The position numbers and the translations under genes are program-made. DNA of 64,000 bases from Xanthomonas sp. DAR 35659 (GTDB taxonomy: Bacteria; Pseudomonadota; Gammaproteobacteria; Xanthomonadales; Xanthomonadaceae), in NCBI RefSeq assembly GCF_041242975.1, contig NZ_CP162488.1:796001-860000 (forward strand). The letters are read 5' to 3'. The notes under the pieces were generated by a model. That model was given only the letters and a program-made list of their open reading frames with translations. It was not told the DNA's origin and ran no database searches. Numbering within the stretch: position 1 is the first letter of the stretch; each line of letters begins with the position of its first letter. Below, in pieces: positions 46,101 through 53,896 of this stretch.

Positions 46101-47862
46101 GACTGTGGAACTGGTCGATCCGGCCAGCGGCCAGGTCGTGCGCAGCACGACCAGCGCCGCCGACGGCAGCTATCGCATCGGCGACGTGATTCCCGGGCAG
46201 AAGTGGATGGTGCGTTTCCGCCATCCGGTGTCCGGCGCGGTGTGGGGTTGGCCGGTGAGCACGGAGAGCGCCTCCGCGGTCGCGCCGTGCGCCGCCGATA
46301 CCGCCATGGCCAACGGCGGCGCCAGTTCGTGCCGGGTCAACGACGGCGGCAACAGCCAACTGGAAGTGGTGCTCAAGGCCGGCGAGAACCTGCCGCAACA
46401 GAGCCTGCCGGTGGATCCGTCGGGCGTGGTCTACGACGCGGTGACCCGCGATCCGGTCCCGGGCGCGATCGTGACCCTGGCGCCGGTCGGCGTGTGCGCC
46501 GGCTACGACCCGGCCACCAGCCTGCTCAACACCGGCAGCGGCGGCTACCGCATCGACGGCAACGCGGTGTCGATGACCGTCGGCAGCGACGGCGCCTACC
46601 AGTTCCTGTTCGGCCCGGCGGCGCCGGCGCGCTGCGAATTCCGGCTGATGGTGACCCCGCCGGGCGGCTACGTGTTCGTGTCCACGCTGATCCCGGCCGA
46701 GCCGCAGACGCTGTCGCCGTCCGGCGACACGGGCGATGCCACTGGCGGCGGCGCGCGCTACACCGTGCAGCCCGGCGCGCATGCGCCGACCGGCCCGGTC
46801 GGTCCGGCCACCCAGTACTACCTGACCCTGTTCGCCGGCTCGGGCACCGCCAACATCGTGCACAACCACATCCCGCTCGATACCGCGGTGGCCACCGGCC
46901 TGGCCATCACCAAGACCGGCGATCGCCAGACCGCCGAAGTGGGCGACACCGTGCAATACACCATCACCATCCGCCAGACCGCCGGCAGTCCGCTGCAGAT
47001 GGTCAATGTGGTCGATCGCCTGCCGCGCGGCTTCACCTACATCGCCGGCACCGCGCGCGCCAACGGCGCGGCCGTGGCCGAGCCGCTGGGCCAGCCCGGC
47101 CCGACGCTGGGCTTCAGCGCCGGTCCGATCCAGGTCGGCCAGCAGATCGCGCTGAGCTACCGCGTGCGCGTCGGCGTCGGTGCGCAGCAGGGCGACGGCA
47201 TCAACCGCGCCCAGGCCTACGGCTGCTCCATCGCCGGCGGCTGCATCGACCCGGTCGCGCTGCAACCGCGTCCCGGCGCGTTGCCGTCGAACCAGGCGCA
47301 GTACCGCGTGCGCGTCACCGGTGGCGTGTTCGCCGAGGAAGGCTGCGTGCTCGGCAAGGTATTCGTGGATTGCAACGTCAACCACGTGCAGGACCGCGAG
47401 GAACTCGGCATCCCCGGCGTGCGCCTGTACTTCGAGGACGGCACCTGGATGATCAGCGATTCGGAGGGCAAGTACAGCTACTGCGGCCTGCCGCCGAAGA
47501 GCCACACGCTGAAGGTGGATGCGTCCACGCTGCCGGTCGGCGCGCGCCTGACCACCAGCAGCAACCGCAATCTCGGCGATGCCGACAGCCTGTTCATCGA
47601 CCTCAAGAACGGCGAGTTGCATCGCGCCGACTTCGTCGAGGGCAGTTGCTCCAATCCGGTGCTCGAACAGGTCAAGGCGCGGCGCACGCAGGGCGAGGTA
47701 CGCGCGCCGGAAACCGAGACCGGCCAGGCGCCGCTGCGCTTCAGCAGCAAGCCGCTGCGCGCGCCGCAGCAGGCCACCGATTCGGCCGCGCAGTCGCCGA
47801 TCGTCAAACCGCGCGGCACGCCACCGCCCGATGTCACCGTTCCCGCGGAGGTGCAGCCATGA
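40105..47862 (+). CDS. Giant exported DUF11/SdrD_B-like repeat protein, 2585 residues
   Basis: First gene of a three-gene envelope operon. The signal peptide has a long basic n-region (cleavage near ALAAAA, ~51). Then follow about eight DUF11-type Ig-like domains with the pattern D-L-x-x-x-K ... TYTVTVRNxGPS (starting near residues 52, 204, 329, 461, 629, 786, 969, 1137). Four SdrD_B/Cna_B-like domains come next (~1306-1810), each with a Ca-binding loop such as DDDNDGVIDPAE. Then one more DUF11 (~1816), two SdrD_B-like (~1972, ~2106), a DUF11 (~2264) and a Cys-bearing SdrD_B-like domain (~2413). The ~95-residue C-terminus is Pro/Gln-rich. ATG 40105 has GAGAGAGG upstream. No LPXTG, autotransporter or barrel, so export and anchoring probably depend on the next two genes. 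Confidence 0.9.
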   Translation: MDYLMRGSRAAALRVWARVACGDHRVTGLAGRRLRLLLAVLLAAPALAAAADLQITNLSDTGYDPTPAGGNVVYSVTVENSAADTVNDAVVIFDLPAGARAGAPLPAACSVAAGNAQRIECRVGTLVGTFSSNGAPVTFQLPVSTVGLAPGTIEIRGAIGVESGLPAATTPIASLADADPFFAGDSNAANNRRLEATTLESAGDLSVEKTATPNPVVAGAEVTYTVTVRNAGPSASAGFSVIDTLPAAVQYVANSFSGSGWTFNSGSMTATHAGALANGGSSSFTFRARVTAASGNIVNTARVEAGSTPDPLPDNNTGSVTTAVNAGADLALSKSVNPSPAISGQPVTFNIQVRNQGPSAAVNPRFVDNLPSGFLASGGTAPAGWTCTNSNGNATRTCALNGSLAVGAVADFTIDSTVPASGTNSSGDVTNSATASSDTPDANNTDNTGSTTFTVLADGADLSLQKTKTPALVPVWSGVGSDLDSRMTSTIVVRNLGPRPATGQVQAVDTLASGEELLQPDGSVAQPGVPFASGAWTCVVDQAYSGGSVQHVTCDLGAGSLPLAVGAQAPTLQLLTRARSSSANLLNNACTGGSGGSIEPLTGNGIDRDPVTGNDCSGAGTRTTDERADLSIAKQTNGAGTADNVLAANQDTLTYTLTVTNNGPDSTTGVVVNDTVPGFVGGRTQLSVITTPAGWTCGINGASVVCRSGTTALGNGASAQIVIQVKRALFDSFNQPNGTCGGTAISGAFCNTAGVGIDAAVAGSVGELNGSNNQASDWIRIARVANVATTAKTISSGTPGRAGVNTTYVMSYLNQGPSTVPGVIFRDVFTLPANDTGFVLVSAQRTGAGTRTCTATAGAGVTVTATAGGNSYANPTGSPAQVSVQCPALASMTNQQTETLQVVIRPNVNSGNTGRQFDNVADFVIDLDGDGVGDATAGTDGNGNTYDFNTDTSDDSKSAQLPFEAGQVDLITNKVDTGFTGGVDPLGFDATNAAANLITYRVTIRNNGPSVATDVRLADTFTPPAGRTVTFIGASATPTGTFDPAACTVTSGSNPTVGAAQVLNCVMPGIGFSSNVAGVVASGQTSTLYLRYRYDTPPGAAGDTVSNLAMASSAETDSNTANNDASQETTIRASADVGVSKHVLTTAPDADPDATLPANATSVGLRQPFFYVIDGINNGPGASLSRDRSGSSPLNGTGTVVSDTLPAGLVVVGQVTWQKKGPIPGGGGGEVPNGTGTCSQASATLTCNLGDVTVGGKLRIVVPVRWDNYPGASAINNTATIATEQVDRVPANNTSTVPILVTRASLAGTVFEDRDRAGGNGGVRQNGEPGIAGVTLVLSGTDAYGNAVNRSTTTASDGSYSFDNLSAAGAGGYTLTQTQPTGYRNGPVDPPAAGASAPSLGGTYAAGSPNSSYTTIPVGATDAAVRYDFPEVRRPSLSGRVYVDLNFNNVRDGGDPAIAGATVELLDAVTGAVLATTSTDGNGAYRFDDLDPTLTYSVREPLPAGQYSNRPSAINPGQIGGAACAPGSCVAGTAVAAPGGPDAASTDRLSQIQLGAGLDGTEFNFGENPSGSAIQGRVWRDDDNDGVIDPAETGLADVDVVLTGTDQNGQAVNLTTKTDASGNYSFLGLLPGTYTVTEPTQPSGTLNGKTVPGDKGGTATGVTTTPSAIASIVLGANQQGQHYDFGEVAAASLSGRVYYDNDDNGVIGSDESGIANVRVVLTGTDDLGAAVQLSVQTDAQGHYRFENLRPGTYTVTEPDQPADTRNGLTTAGTVGGATRGVATPRETVPSAISAVVLAPGAQSIDNNFGEIANTPDLVVSKIADPVKFTVNNTARYTISVRNIGPRPTAGVYQVQDRLPPGVTLAALPTGSGWTCTGAVGADRFSCDASAVIASGQTASERIQVQVAVGAAAATGAPVNNAVLVQGGGEDAVHGPTPAERGAFEGDVTQLPVCDPAITQNACRLPTQVQLAASLSGTVWFDGGSQERQLDGGDQRLQGWTVELVDPASGQVVRSTTSAADGSYRIGDVIPGQKWMVRFRHPVSGAVWGWPVSTESASAVAPCAADTAMANGGASSCRVNDGGNSQLEVVLKAGENLPQQSLPVDPSGVVYDAVTRDPVPGAIVTLAPVGVCAGYDPATSLLNTGSGGYRIDGNAVSMTVGSDGAYQFLFGPAAPARCEFRLMVTPPGGYVFVSTLIPAEPQTLSPSGDTGDATGGGARYTVQPGAHAPTGPVGPATQYYLTLFAGSGTANIVHNHIPLDTAVATGLAITKTGDRQTAEVGDTVQYTITIRQTAGSPLQMVNVVDRLPRGFTYIAGTARANGAAVAEPLGQPGPTLGFSAGPIQVGQQIALSYRVRVGVGAQQGDGINRAQAYGCSIAGGCIDPVALQPRPGALPSNQAQYRVRVTGGVFAEEGCVLGKVFVDCNVNHVQDREELGIPGVRLYFEDGTWMISDSEGKYSYCGLPPKSHTLKVDASTLPVGARLTTSSNRNLGDADSLFIDLKNGELHRADFVEGSCSNPVLEQVKARRTQGEVRAPETETGQAPLRFSSKPLRAPQQATDSAAQSPIVKPRGTPPPDVTVPAEVQP

Positions 47863-50800
47863 GCCGGCCCGTCACGACGCGCCGCCTGCCGCGGCTGACC
47901 CTGCTCGCCTGCGCCCTGGCCGCGTTGCCGGCGCTGGCCCAGCAATCCGTCGGCAGCAGCCGTTTCACCCCGGTGCTGGGCGAGGCCGGCAGCTTGTATC
48001 CGCGCACGCCGACCAGCACCGATGCCGCCGCGCAGACCCTGGCGCCGCATGCGGGCGCGCTCGCCGCGTCGGGCATGGACCAGGTGCTGGTCGAGGTCGA
48101 TCGCGATGGCGCGCCGGCCGACGGCCAGACCCCGGTGCACGTCACCGTGCGCCTGCTCGACGCCGCCGGCCAGCCGCTGCAGGGCGAGCAGTTCGCCACC
48201 ATCGAGCACACCGGCGGGCGCATCCTGCTGCCGGGCTCGCGCACCGACGAACTGGGTCCGGGCGCGGCCGATGCCGACAAGGTCACCCCGGGCGTGCAGT
48301 TGCCGGTGCGCGACGGCGTGGCCGAGTTCGACCTGCTCGCGCCGGACCAGCCGCAGGACGTGGTGCTGCGGGTCAGCGCCGGCGGCCACAGCGCCGAAGG
48401 CACGATCGGCTTCGTGCCGGAAATGCGCGAGATGATCGCCACCGGCCTGATCGAGGGCGTGGTCAATTTCCGCCGCCGCGACAACAGCGGACTGATCGCC
48501 CCGGTCGACCACGACGACGTGTTCGAGCGCGACATCCGCCGCTGGGAGAAGCAGTTCAACAACGGCAAGGCCAACGCCGCCGCGCGCACCGCGTTCTTCG
48601 TCAAGGGCCGGATCAAGGGCGAGTACCTGCTCACCGCCGCCTACGATTCGGACAAGGAGGTGCGCGGGCGCCTGCTGCGCGATATCCAGCCGGAGGAGTA
48701 CTACCCGGTGTACGGCGACTCCTCGCTGCGCGGCTTCGACGCGCGCTCGGCCGAGCGCCTGTACGTGCGCGTGGACAACCGCCGCAGCTACCTGCTGTAC
48801 GGCGATTTCCAGACCGGCGACACGCTGGCCACCGCGACCGGCGTGGGCGCGCGCAGCAGCGTGCCGCAGCGCAGCCTCGGCACCTACAACCGCACCGCCA
48901 CCGGCCTGGGCTGGCATTACGAAAACGCACGCGTGCGCAGCAACGTGTTCGCCATCCAGGATTCGCTGCGGCAGGTGATCGAGGAATTCGCCAGCCAGGG
49001 CAGCGGCCCGTACGCACTGCGCAACAACGCGGTGCTGGAAGGCAGCGAGCGGGTGGAAGTGGTCGTGCGCGACCGCAACCAGCCCTCGCGGATCGTCTCG
49101 GTGCAGCCGCTGGCGCGGTTGGTGGACTACAGCTTCGAGCCGTTCTCGGGGCGCATCCTGCTCAACCAGTTCCTGCCCACGTTCGACAGCAACCTCAACC
49201 CGGTCACGCTGCGCATCACCTACGAACTGGACCAGGGCACCGAGCGCTTCTGGGTGTACGGCGCCGACGGCCAGCTGCGGCTGACCGACGCACTGGAAGT
49301 GGGCGGGTCGGTGGTCGACGACCGCAACCCGTTCGCCGCCTTCCGCATGGGCAGCGTCAATGCCGGCTACCGCTTCGGACCGAATACCGCGCTGGCGGTG
49401 GAGTTCGCGCGCACGCAGAGCGAGATCAACACCAATTCCATTAACCAGATCGCCACCCCGGGCCTGCAGGATCTCAGCGGCCGCGTCGAAGGCGATGCCT
49501 GGCGGGTGGAGTTCGGCCACGACGGCGAGAAGCTCGACGCGAACCTGTTCGCCGCGCGTACCGATCCGGCGTTCAACAATCCCGCCTCGCCGCTGTTCGG
49601 CGGGCGCGGCGAGTACAACGCCAAGGTCGAGTACCACGTGACCGAGCGCGTGGACCTGTACGTCGAAGGCCTGCGCAGCGAGGACCGCAATCCCGACGGC
49701 GGCAAGCGCGATGCCGGCGGTGCCGGCGTGCGCGTCGGCGCCACCGAGAAGCTGACCCTGGATTTCGGCGTGCGCTCGATCCGCGAGACCGTCGGCGCGT
49801 ATTCGCCGTGGTCCTCGGGCCTGGGCTATGGCAACGCCGGCGGGCTCACCGGCGGCTTCGCCACCGGCGCCGGTGGCGGTGCGCTCGGCTACGGCCAGCA
49901 ACCGCTGGACCCGCTGACCGGCCTGCCGGTGATCGGCTCCAGCAGCGCCGTCACCGGCACCGCCAGCGACCTGCCGATCGGCACCCGGCTGGAGTCGGAC
50001 AGCGCCCGCATCGGCGCCGGCTACCGGGTCGGCGAGAAGCTGTCGCTGGGCGCGGAATACGAGCAGAGCGTGTCCGGCGAGGACCGCAACCGCGTCGCCG
50101 CCGGCGTCGACTACCAGGCGCTGGAACGCACCCGCCTGTACGGCCGCTACGAGAAGCAGACCGGCCTGACCAGCGCCTACGGCATCACCACCACCGACCG
50201 CGAGGCCGATGCGCTGGTGTTCGGCATCGACACCAGCTACGTGCGCGATACCCAGGCGTTCTCCGAGTACCGCCTGCGCGATGCGATCAGCGGCCGCGAC
50301 GTGCAGGCCGCCTCCGGCATCCGCAACACCTGGGACCTGCGCGAAGGCCTGCGCCTGAGCAGCTCGGCCGAACACGTCAAGGTGTACGACGGCAACACCG
50401 GCGACGCCACCGGCCTGGCGCTGGCGCTGGACTACAGCGCCAACCCGCTGTGGCGCGGTTCGGTGCGGGTGGAGCACCGCATCAGCGGCGACGTGCGCGA
50501 GACCGAGACCGACGAGGCGTTCAACACCACCCTGGTGCAGTTCATGCTGGCGCGCAAGCTCAGCCGCGACTGGACCCTGCTCGGCCGCAACTACCTGCTG
50601 CAGACCGACTACGCCGCGCGCGGCGACGTGCTGCAGAACCGCTTCCAGCTCGGCGTGGCCTACCGCGATACCGACACCAACCGGATCAACGCGCTGGCCC
50701 GCTACGAGTACAAGCTGGAGCGCGACGAGAGCGGGCTGACCCTGCTCGACGGGCAGGTGGTGGATGGCACCAGCCAGGACATCAGCAGCCGCGCGCACAT

Positions 50801-51227
50801 CGTCTCCACCCATGCCGACTGGCATCCGTCGCGGCCGTGGTGGCTGACCGGGCGCGTGGCCGGCAAGTGGCAGCAGGACCGCTTCGCTTACGCCGACGGC
50901 GGCCGCGTGGACAGCCGCTTCCATGCGGTGCTGGTGTCCGCGCGCGTGGTCTACGACATCACCGAGCACTGGGACATCGGCGTGCTCGGCTCCGCGTTCC
51001 GCGGCCAGCTCGGCGCCAACCAGTACGCCTACGGCCTGGAAGTGGGGCGGCTGCTGCGGCAGAACCTGTGGCTGTCGGCCGGCTACAACTGGTCCGGCTT
51101 CGCCGGCGACCGCGACCTGACCGGCTACGAGTACACCCAGCAGGGCGCGTTCGTGCGCCTGCGCTTCAAATTCGACGAAGACCTGTTCCGCCGGGATCCG
51201 GTCCGTTACCGCGACCCGGCGCGCTGA
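47859..51227 (+). CDS. Outer-membrane beta-barrel protein with N-terminal Ig-like domain
   Basis: 1122 residues, ATGA-overlapping the giant gene. Signal peptide cleaved near ALA27; an Ig-like (invasin/Big_1 type) region at ~66-190 (MDQVLVEVDRDGAPADGQTP, then VHVTVRLLDAAGQPLQGEQF). From ~205 to the C-terminus the protein has alternating polar/hydrophobic strands typical of a large barrel (YLLYGDFQTGD, LYGRYEKQTGL, VGVAYRDTDT-like repeats), ending GAFVRLRFKFDEDLFRRDPV. No TonB box or plug is evident, so it is not a TonB-dependent receptor. Gene order and coupling suggest it displays, secretes or anchors the giant protein. Confidence 0.85.
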   Translation: MSRPVTTRRLPRLTLLACALAALPALAQQSVGSSRFTPVLGEAGSLYPRTPTSTDAAAQTLAPHAGALAASGMDQVLVEVDRDGAPADGQTPVHVTVRLLDAAGQPLQGEQFATIEHTGGRILLPGSRTDELGPGAADADKVTPGVQLPVRDGVAEFDLLAPDQPQDVVLRVSAGGHSAEGTIGFVPEMREMIATGLIEGVVNFRRRDNSGLIAPVDHDDVFERDIRRWEKQFNNGKANAAARTAFFVKGRIKGEYLLTAAYDSDKEVRGRLLRDIQPEEYYPVYGDSSLRGFDARSAERLYVRVDNRRSYLLYGDFQTGDTLATATGVGARSSVPQRSLGTYNRTATGLGWHYENARVRSNVFAIQDSLRQVIEEFASQGSGPYALRNNAVLEGSERVEVVVRDRNQPSRIVSVQPLARLVDYSFEPFSGRILLNQFLPTFDSNLNPVTLRITYELDQGTERFWVYGADGQLRLTDALEVGGSVVDDRNPFAAFRMGSVNAGYRFGPNTALAVEFARTQSEINTNSINQIATPGLQDLSGRVEGDAWRVEFGHDGEKLDANLFAARTDPAFNNPASPLFGGRGEYNAKVEYHVTERVDLYVEGLRSEDRNPDGGKRDAGGAGVRVGATEKLTLDFGVRSIRETVGAYSPWSSGLGYGNAGGLTGGFATGAGGGALGYGQQPLDPLTGLPVIGSSSAVTGTASDLPIGTRLESDSARIGAGYRVGEKLSLGAEYEQSVSGEDRNRVAAGVDYQALERTRLYGRYEKQTGLTSAYGITTTDREADALVFGIDTSYVRDTQAFSEYRLRDAISGRDVQAASGIRNTWDLREGLRLSSSAEHVKVYDGNTGDATGLALALDYSANPLWRGSVRVEHRISGDVRETETDEAFNTTLVQFMLARKLSRDWTLLGRNYLLQTDYAARGDVLQNRFQLGVAYRDTDTNRINALARYEYKLERDESGLTLLDGQVVDGTSQDISSRAHIVSTHADWHPSRPWWLTGRVAGKWQQDRFAYADGGRVDSRFHAVLVSARVVYDITEHWDIGVLGSAFRGQLGANQYAYGLEVGRLLRQNLWLSAGYNWSGFAGDRDLTGYEYTQQGAFVRLRFKFDEDLFRRDPVRYRDPAR

Positions 51228-51235
51228 GGAATCCC

Positions 51236-52258
51236 ATGAAGACCACCACCCGCTTCCGCTCCATCCTGTCCCGTACCGTCGCCGCCGCCTTGCTGCTCGG
51301 CGGCTGTGCCGCGGGCACCGCGCAGACCCGGCTGCTGCCGCAGCAGCAACGCATCAGCGACGAAGCCATCGCTGCCGACCTGCAGGGCTACCAGTCCGTG
51401 CAGGACCGCATCCAGGCGCTCAACGACGGCGGCCGCCCGGTGCGCGACTACGCCTTGTCCAAGGCGCAATGCTGGCTCGACGTGTCCTTCCACGAATACA
51501 CCCGCAACGACCGCAGCGCGTTCCCGCAGGGCGCGCTGAGCGAGTCGGAGAAACTGGTGCAGCTGATGGAGCAGGGCGCCACGACGATCCCGACCGAGAC
51601 GCCGTTGGTCAACGACGCCAAGTACCTGCGCGACGACCTGTGGCAGCGCCTGCGCGCGCTGCACGGCCATGCGGGTTTCAGTTGCGCGCAGCAGGCGGCG
51701 GCCTGCGGCGAAGTCGAACTGGTGCATGCCGGCAACGAGTTCAACCAGCAGCAATGGCGGCATGCCAAGCCCTACATCCAGATCGCCGAGGACATGGTCA
51801 ACGACGCCGAGGCGCTGGCGCGGCAATGCGACGGGCCGCGGACGCCGGAGACGCCCACGGCCGCGCCGATCCCGCTGGTGACCAACGTGCTGTTCGAGTT
51901 CGACCGCGACGGTTACAAGGACATCCGTACCTACTCGCTGGAAAGCCTGGATCGCGCGCTGGCACGCATCGCCGAAGAGAAGCTGACCCTGCAGCAGGTG
52001 GAGCTGGTCGGCCATGCCGACCGCATGGATGGCCGCGGCCACGACTACAACCAGGGCTTGTCCGAGCGCCGCGCGCGCACCGTGCGCGAACTGCTGATCG
52101 GGCGCGGCGTGCCGGCCGAGCGCATCCGTTACGAATACCGTGGCGACAGCCAGCAGGTGCAGCAGTGCGCCGGCGTGACCCCGCGCGCGGCGTTGCTGGA
52201 ATGCCTGCTGCCGAACCGCCGCGTCGAAGTGCGCCTGGTCGTCGCCCGCGGCGACTGA
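51236..52258 (+). CDS. OmpA-domain lipoprotein
   Basis: 340 residues. Lipobox ALLLGGC with Cys24 marks an outer-membrane lipoprotein; the C-terminal OmpA domain (~217-338) has NVLFEFDRDG, GHADRMDG with Asp262 and NQGLSERRA with Arg279, the pair that binds diaminopimelate in peptidoglycan. The middle (~40-200) is a helical domain of unknown fold with several conserved Cys. Starts nine bases after the barrel gene (AGGA upstream). It would tie the assembly to the cell wall. A REP array begins 23 bases after the stop. Confidence 0.9.
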   Translation: MKTTTRFRSILSRTVAAALLLGGCAAGTAQTRLLPQQQRISDEAIAADLQGYQSVQDRIQALNDGGRPVRDYALSKAQCWLDVSFHEYTRNDRSAFPQGALSESEKLVQLMEQGATTIPTETPLVNDAKYLRDDLWQRLRALHGHAGFSCAQQAAACGEVELVHAGNEFNQQQWRHAKPYIQIAEDMVNDAEALARQCDGPRTPETPTAAPIPLVTNVLFEFDRDGYKDIRTYSLESLDRALARIAEEKLTLQQVELVGHADRMDGRGHDYNQGLSERRARTVRELLIGRGVPAERIRYEYRGDSQQVQQCAGVTPRAALLECLLPNRRVEVRLVVARGD

Positions 52259-52280
52259 CGCGGCCACGCGCGGACAAAAG

Positions 52281-52857
52281 CCCCTCTCCCATCGGAGAGG
52301 GGTTGGGGTGAGGGTCCGACGCGAAAGCGTCTCGCGGAGTTTGGGGTGCACGAGGCTTCGCCCGTACCCCCATCCGCCCTTCGGGCACCTTCTCCCGAGG
52401 GGAGAAGGAACAGCCGAGCCCCCTCTCCCACCGGGAGAGGGGTTGGGGTGAGGGTCCGGCGCGAAAGCGGCTCGCGGAGTTTGGGGTGCACGAGGCTGCG
52501 CCCGCACCCTCATCCGCCCTTTGGGCACCTTCTCCCGAGGGGAGAAGGAACAGCCGAGCCCCTCTCCCGCCGGGAGAGGGGCTGGGGTGAGGGTCCGGCG
52601 CGAAGCGACTCGCGGAGTTGGTTGCACGAGGCTTCGCCCGTACCCTCATCCGCCCCTGCGGGGCACCTTCCCCCGAAAAGGGGGCCATGGTCCCGACGGG
52701 AGAAGGAACAGCCGAGCCCCTCTCCCATCGGGAGAGGGGTTGGGGTGAGGGTCCGGCGCGAAAGCGACTCGCGGAGTTTGGGGTACACGAGGCTACGCCC
52801 GTACCCTCACCCACCCCTGCGCGGCACCTTCTCCCAGGGAGAAGGGCAGCGCCGCTC
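52281..52857. repeat. Tandem array of four REP/BIME-like units
   Basis: Four copies, starting at about 52281, 52420, 52559 and 52717, spaced 139, 139 and 158 bases. Each begins CCCCTCTCCC with GGGAGAGG completing a hairpin, continues GGTTGGGGTGAGGGTCCG, a variable middle, then CATCCGCCC...GGGCACC and CTTCTCCC/GGGAGAAGG as a second hairpin. The third unit carries a ~20-base insertion. Several frames stay open through it, but the reading is an artefact of GC-rich repeats. Such REP pairs are transcript ends and gyrase or transposase (RAYT) substrates. Confidence 0.85.
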
Positions 52858-52939
52858 AAGAATTCCCCCGCAGCGCCGCCATCGTGGAAGAGCGAAGTCG
52901 TTCCGCCGCCCGGACCGGGCCGTCCACGAGGTCACGCGC

Positions 52940-53737
52940 ATGTTGTCCTTGCCACGCCTGCTGGGTCGCCACCTGGCCAAGTTCCTGTCCAAGCCGCGGC
53001 GCCACCACTCGCCGCTGCCCACCAGCCCGCCGGCGCTGCTGCAGGCGGCGCTGCGCAAGGGCGACGTGCTGCTGGTGGAGGGCAACAGCCGCTTCTCGAC
53101 CGCGATCAAGTACCTGAGCCAGTCCACCTGGTCGCACGCCGCGCTGTACATCGGCGACCACCTGGGGCCGGCAAGCGACGAGGACGCGCCGACCTTCTGC
53201 GACGTGGACATCAACGTCGGCGTGCGCCTGGTCGGCCTGCGCGAGTTCGCCGGCCTGCACACGCGCATCTGCCGCCCGGTCGGGCTGGGCGCCGACGAGA
53301 TCGAGGCGGTGGCCGACTACATGGTCAGCCGCGTCGGCAACAGCTACGACCTCAAGAACATCTTCGACCTGGCGCGCTACCTGATCCGCACCCCGCCGCT
53401 GCCGTCGTCGGTGAAGCGGCGCTTTCTGGAACTGGGCAGCGGCGAACCGACCAAGGCGATCTGCTCGACCCTGCTGGCGCAGGCGTTCGGCGCCATCCGC
53501 TATCCGATCCTGCCGGAGATCGGGCACGTCCCGCCTTCCGGCGCACAGGACGAAGAGATCCTGCACAACCGCCATCACAGCCTGTACCTGCCGCGCGATT
53601 TCGACGTCTCGCCCTACTTCAACGTGGTCAAGCCGCGGCTGCAGGCCGGCTTCGACTTCCATCGGCTGGTGTGGCACGAGGACGCCCGTGGCGACGCGGT
53701 GCTGCACCCTCGCGGCGCGGTACAGCACGCGCTGTAG
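52940..53737 (+). CDS. YiiX-like permuted papain-fold (NlpC/P60-superfamily) enzyme
   Basis: 265 residues. The permuted papain-like fold of YiiX/orthopoxvirus G6R type: catalytic His66 in WSHAALYIGD precedes the nucleophile Cys175 in KAICSTLLAQAF, the reverse of standard NlpC/P60 order. Members cleave amide or ester bonds in peptidoglycan or lipid/peptide substrates. ATG 52940 (MLSLPRLLGRHLAKF) has GAGG upstream. No classical signal peptide; the N-terminus is amphipathic. Stands alone between the REP array and the chemoreceptor. Confidence 0.88.
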   Translation: MLSLPRLLGRHLAKFLSKPRRHHSPLPTSPPALLQAALRKGDVLLVEGNSRFSTAIKYLSQSTWSHAALYIGDHLGPASDEDAPTFCDVDINVGVRLVGLREFAGLHTRICRPVGLGADEIEAVADYMVSRVGNSYDLKNIFDLARYLIRTPPLPSSVKRRFLELGSGEPTKAICSTLLAQAFGAIRYPILPEIGHVPPSGAQDEEILHNRHHSLYLPRDFDVSPYFNVVKPRLQAGFDFHRLVWHEDARGDAVLHPRGAVQHAL

Positions 53738-53896
53738 CGCAGACCGGCTCGGCCCGGCGCATGCCGCCGTGCGACCACGGCGAGCGCGTGAAACAGGGCA
53801 ATCAATCACAACGCTTCAGCTTTCCCGTCATGCGGGCGTCAAGTAGGAATGCCCCGCGGCCGATACCCCCGCACATATTCTGTTCCGAGGATCGCC

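Noticed and set aside
52281..52857. Regular array that could suggest CRISPR
   Set aside because: Units of ~139 bp with internal hairpins and near-identical middles, no short direct repeats with unique spacers, and no cas genes.
52346..52939. Upstream extension of the YiiX-like gene through the REP array
   Set aside because: The open frame is only repeat-encoded low-complexity sequence; ATG 52940 with GAGG upstream gives the family-like protein.
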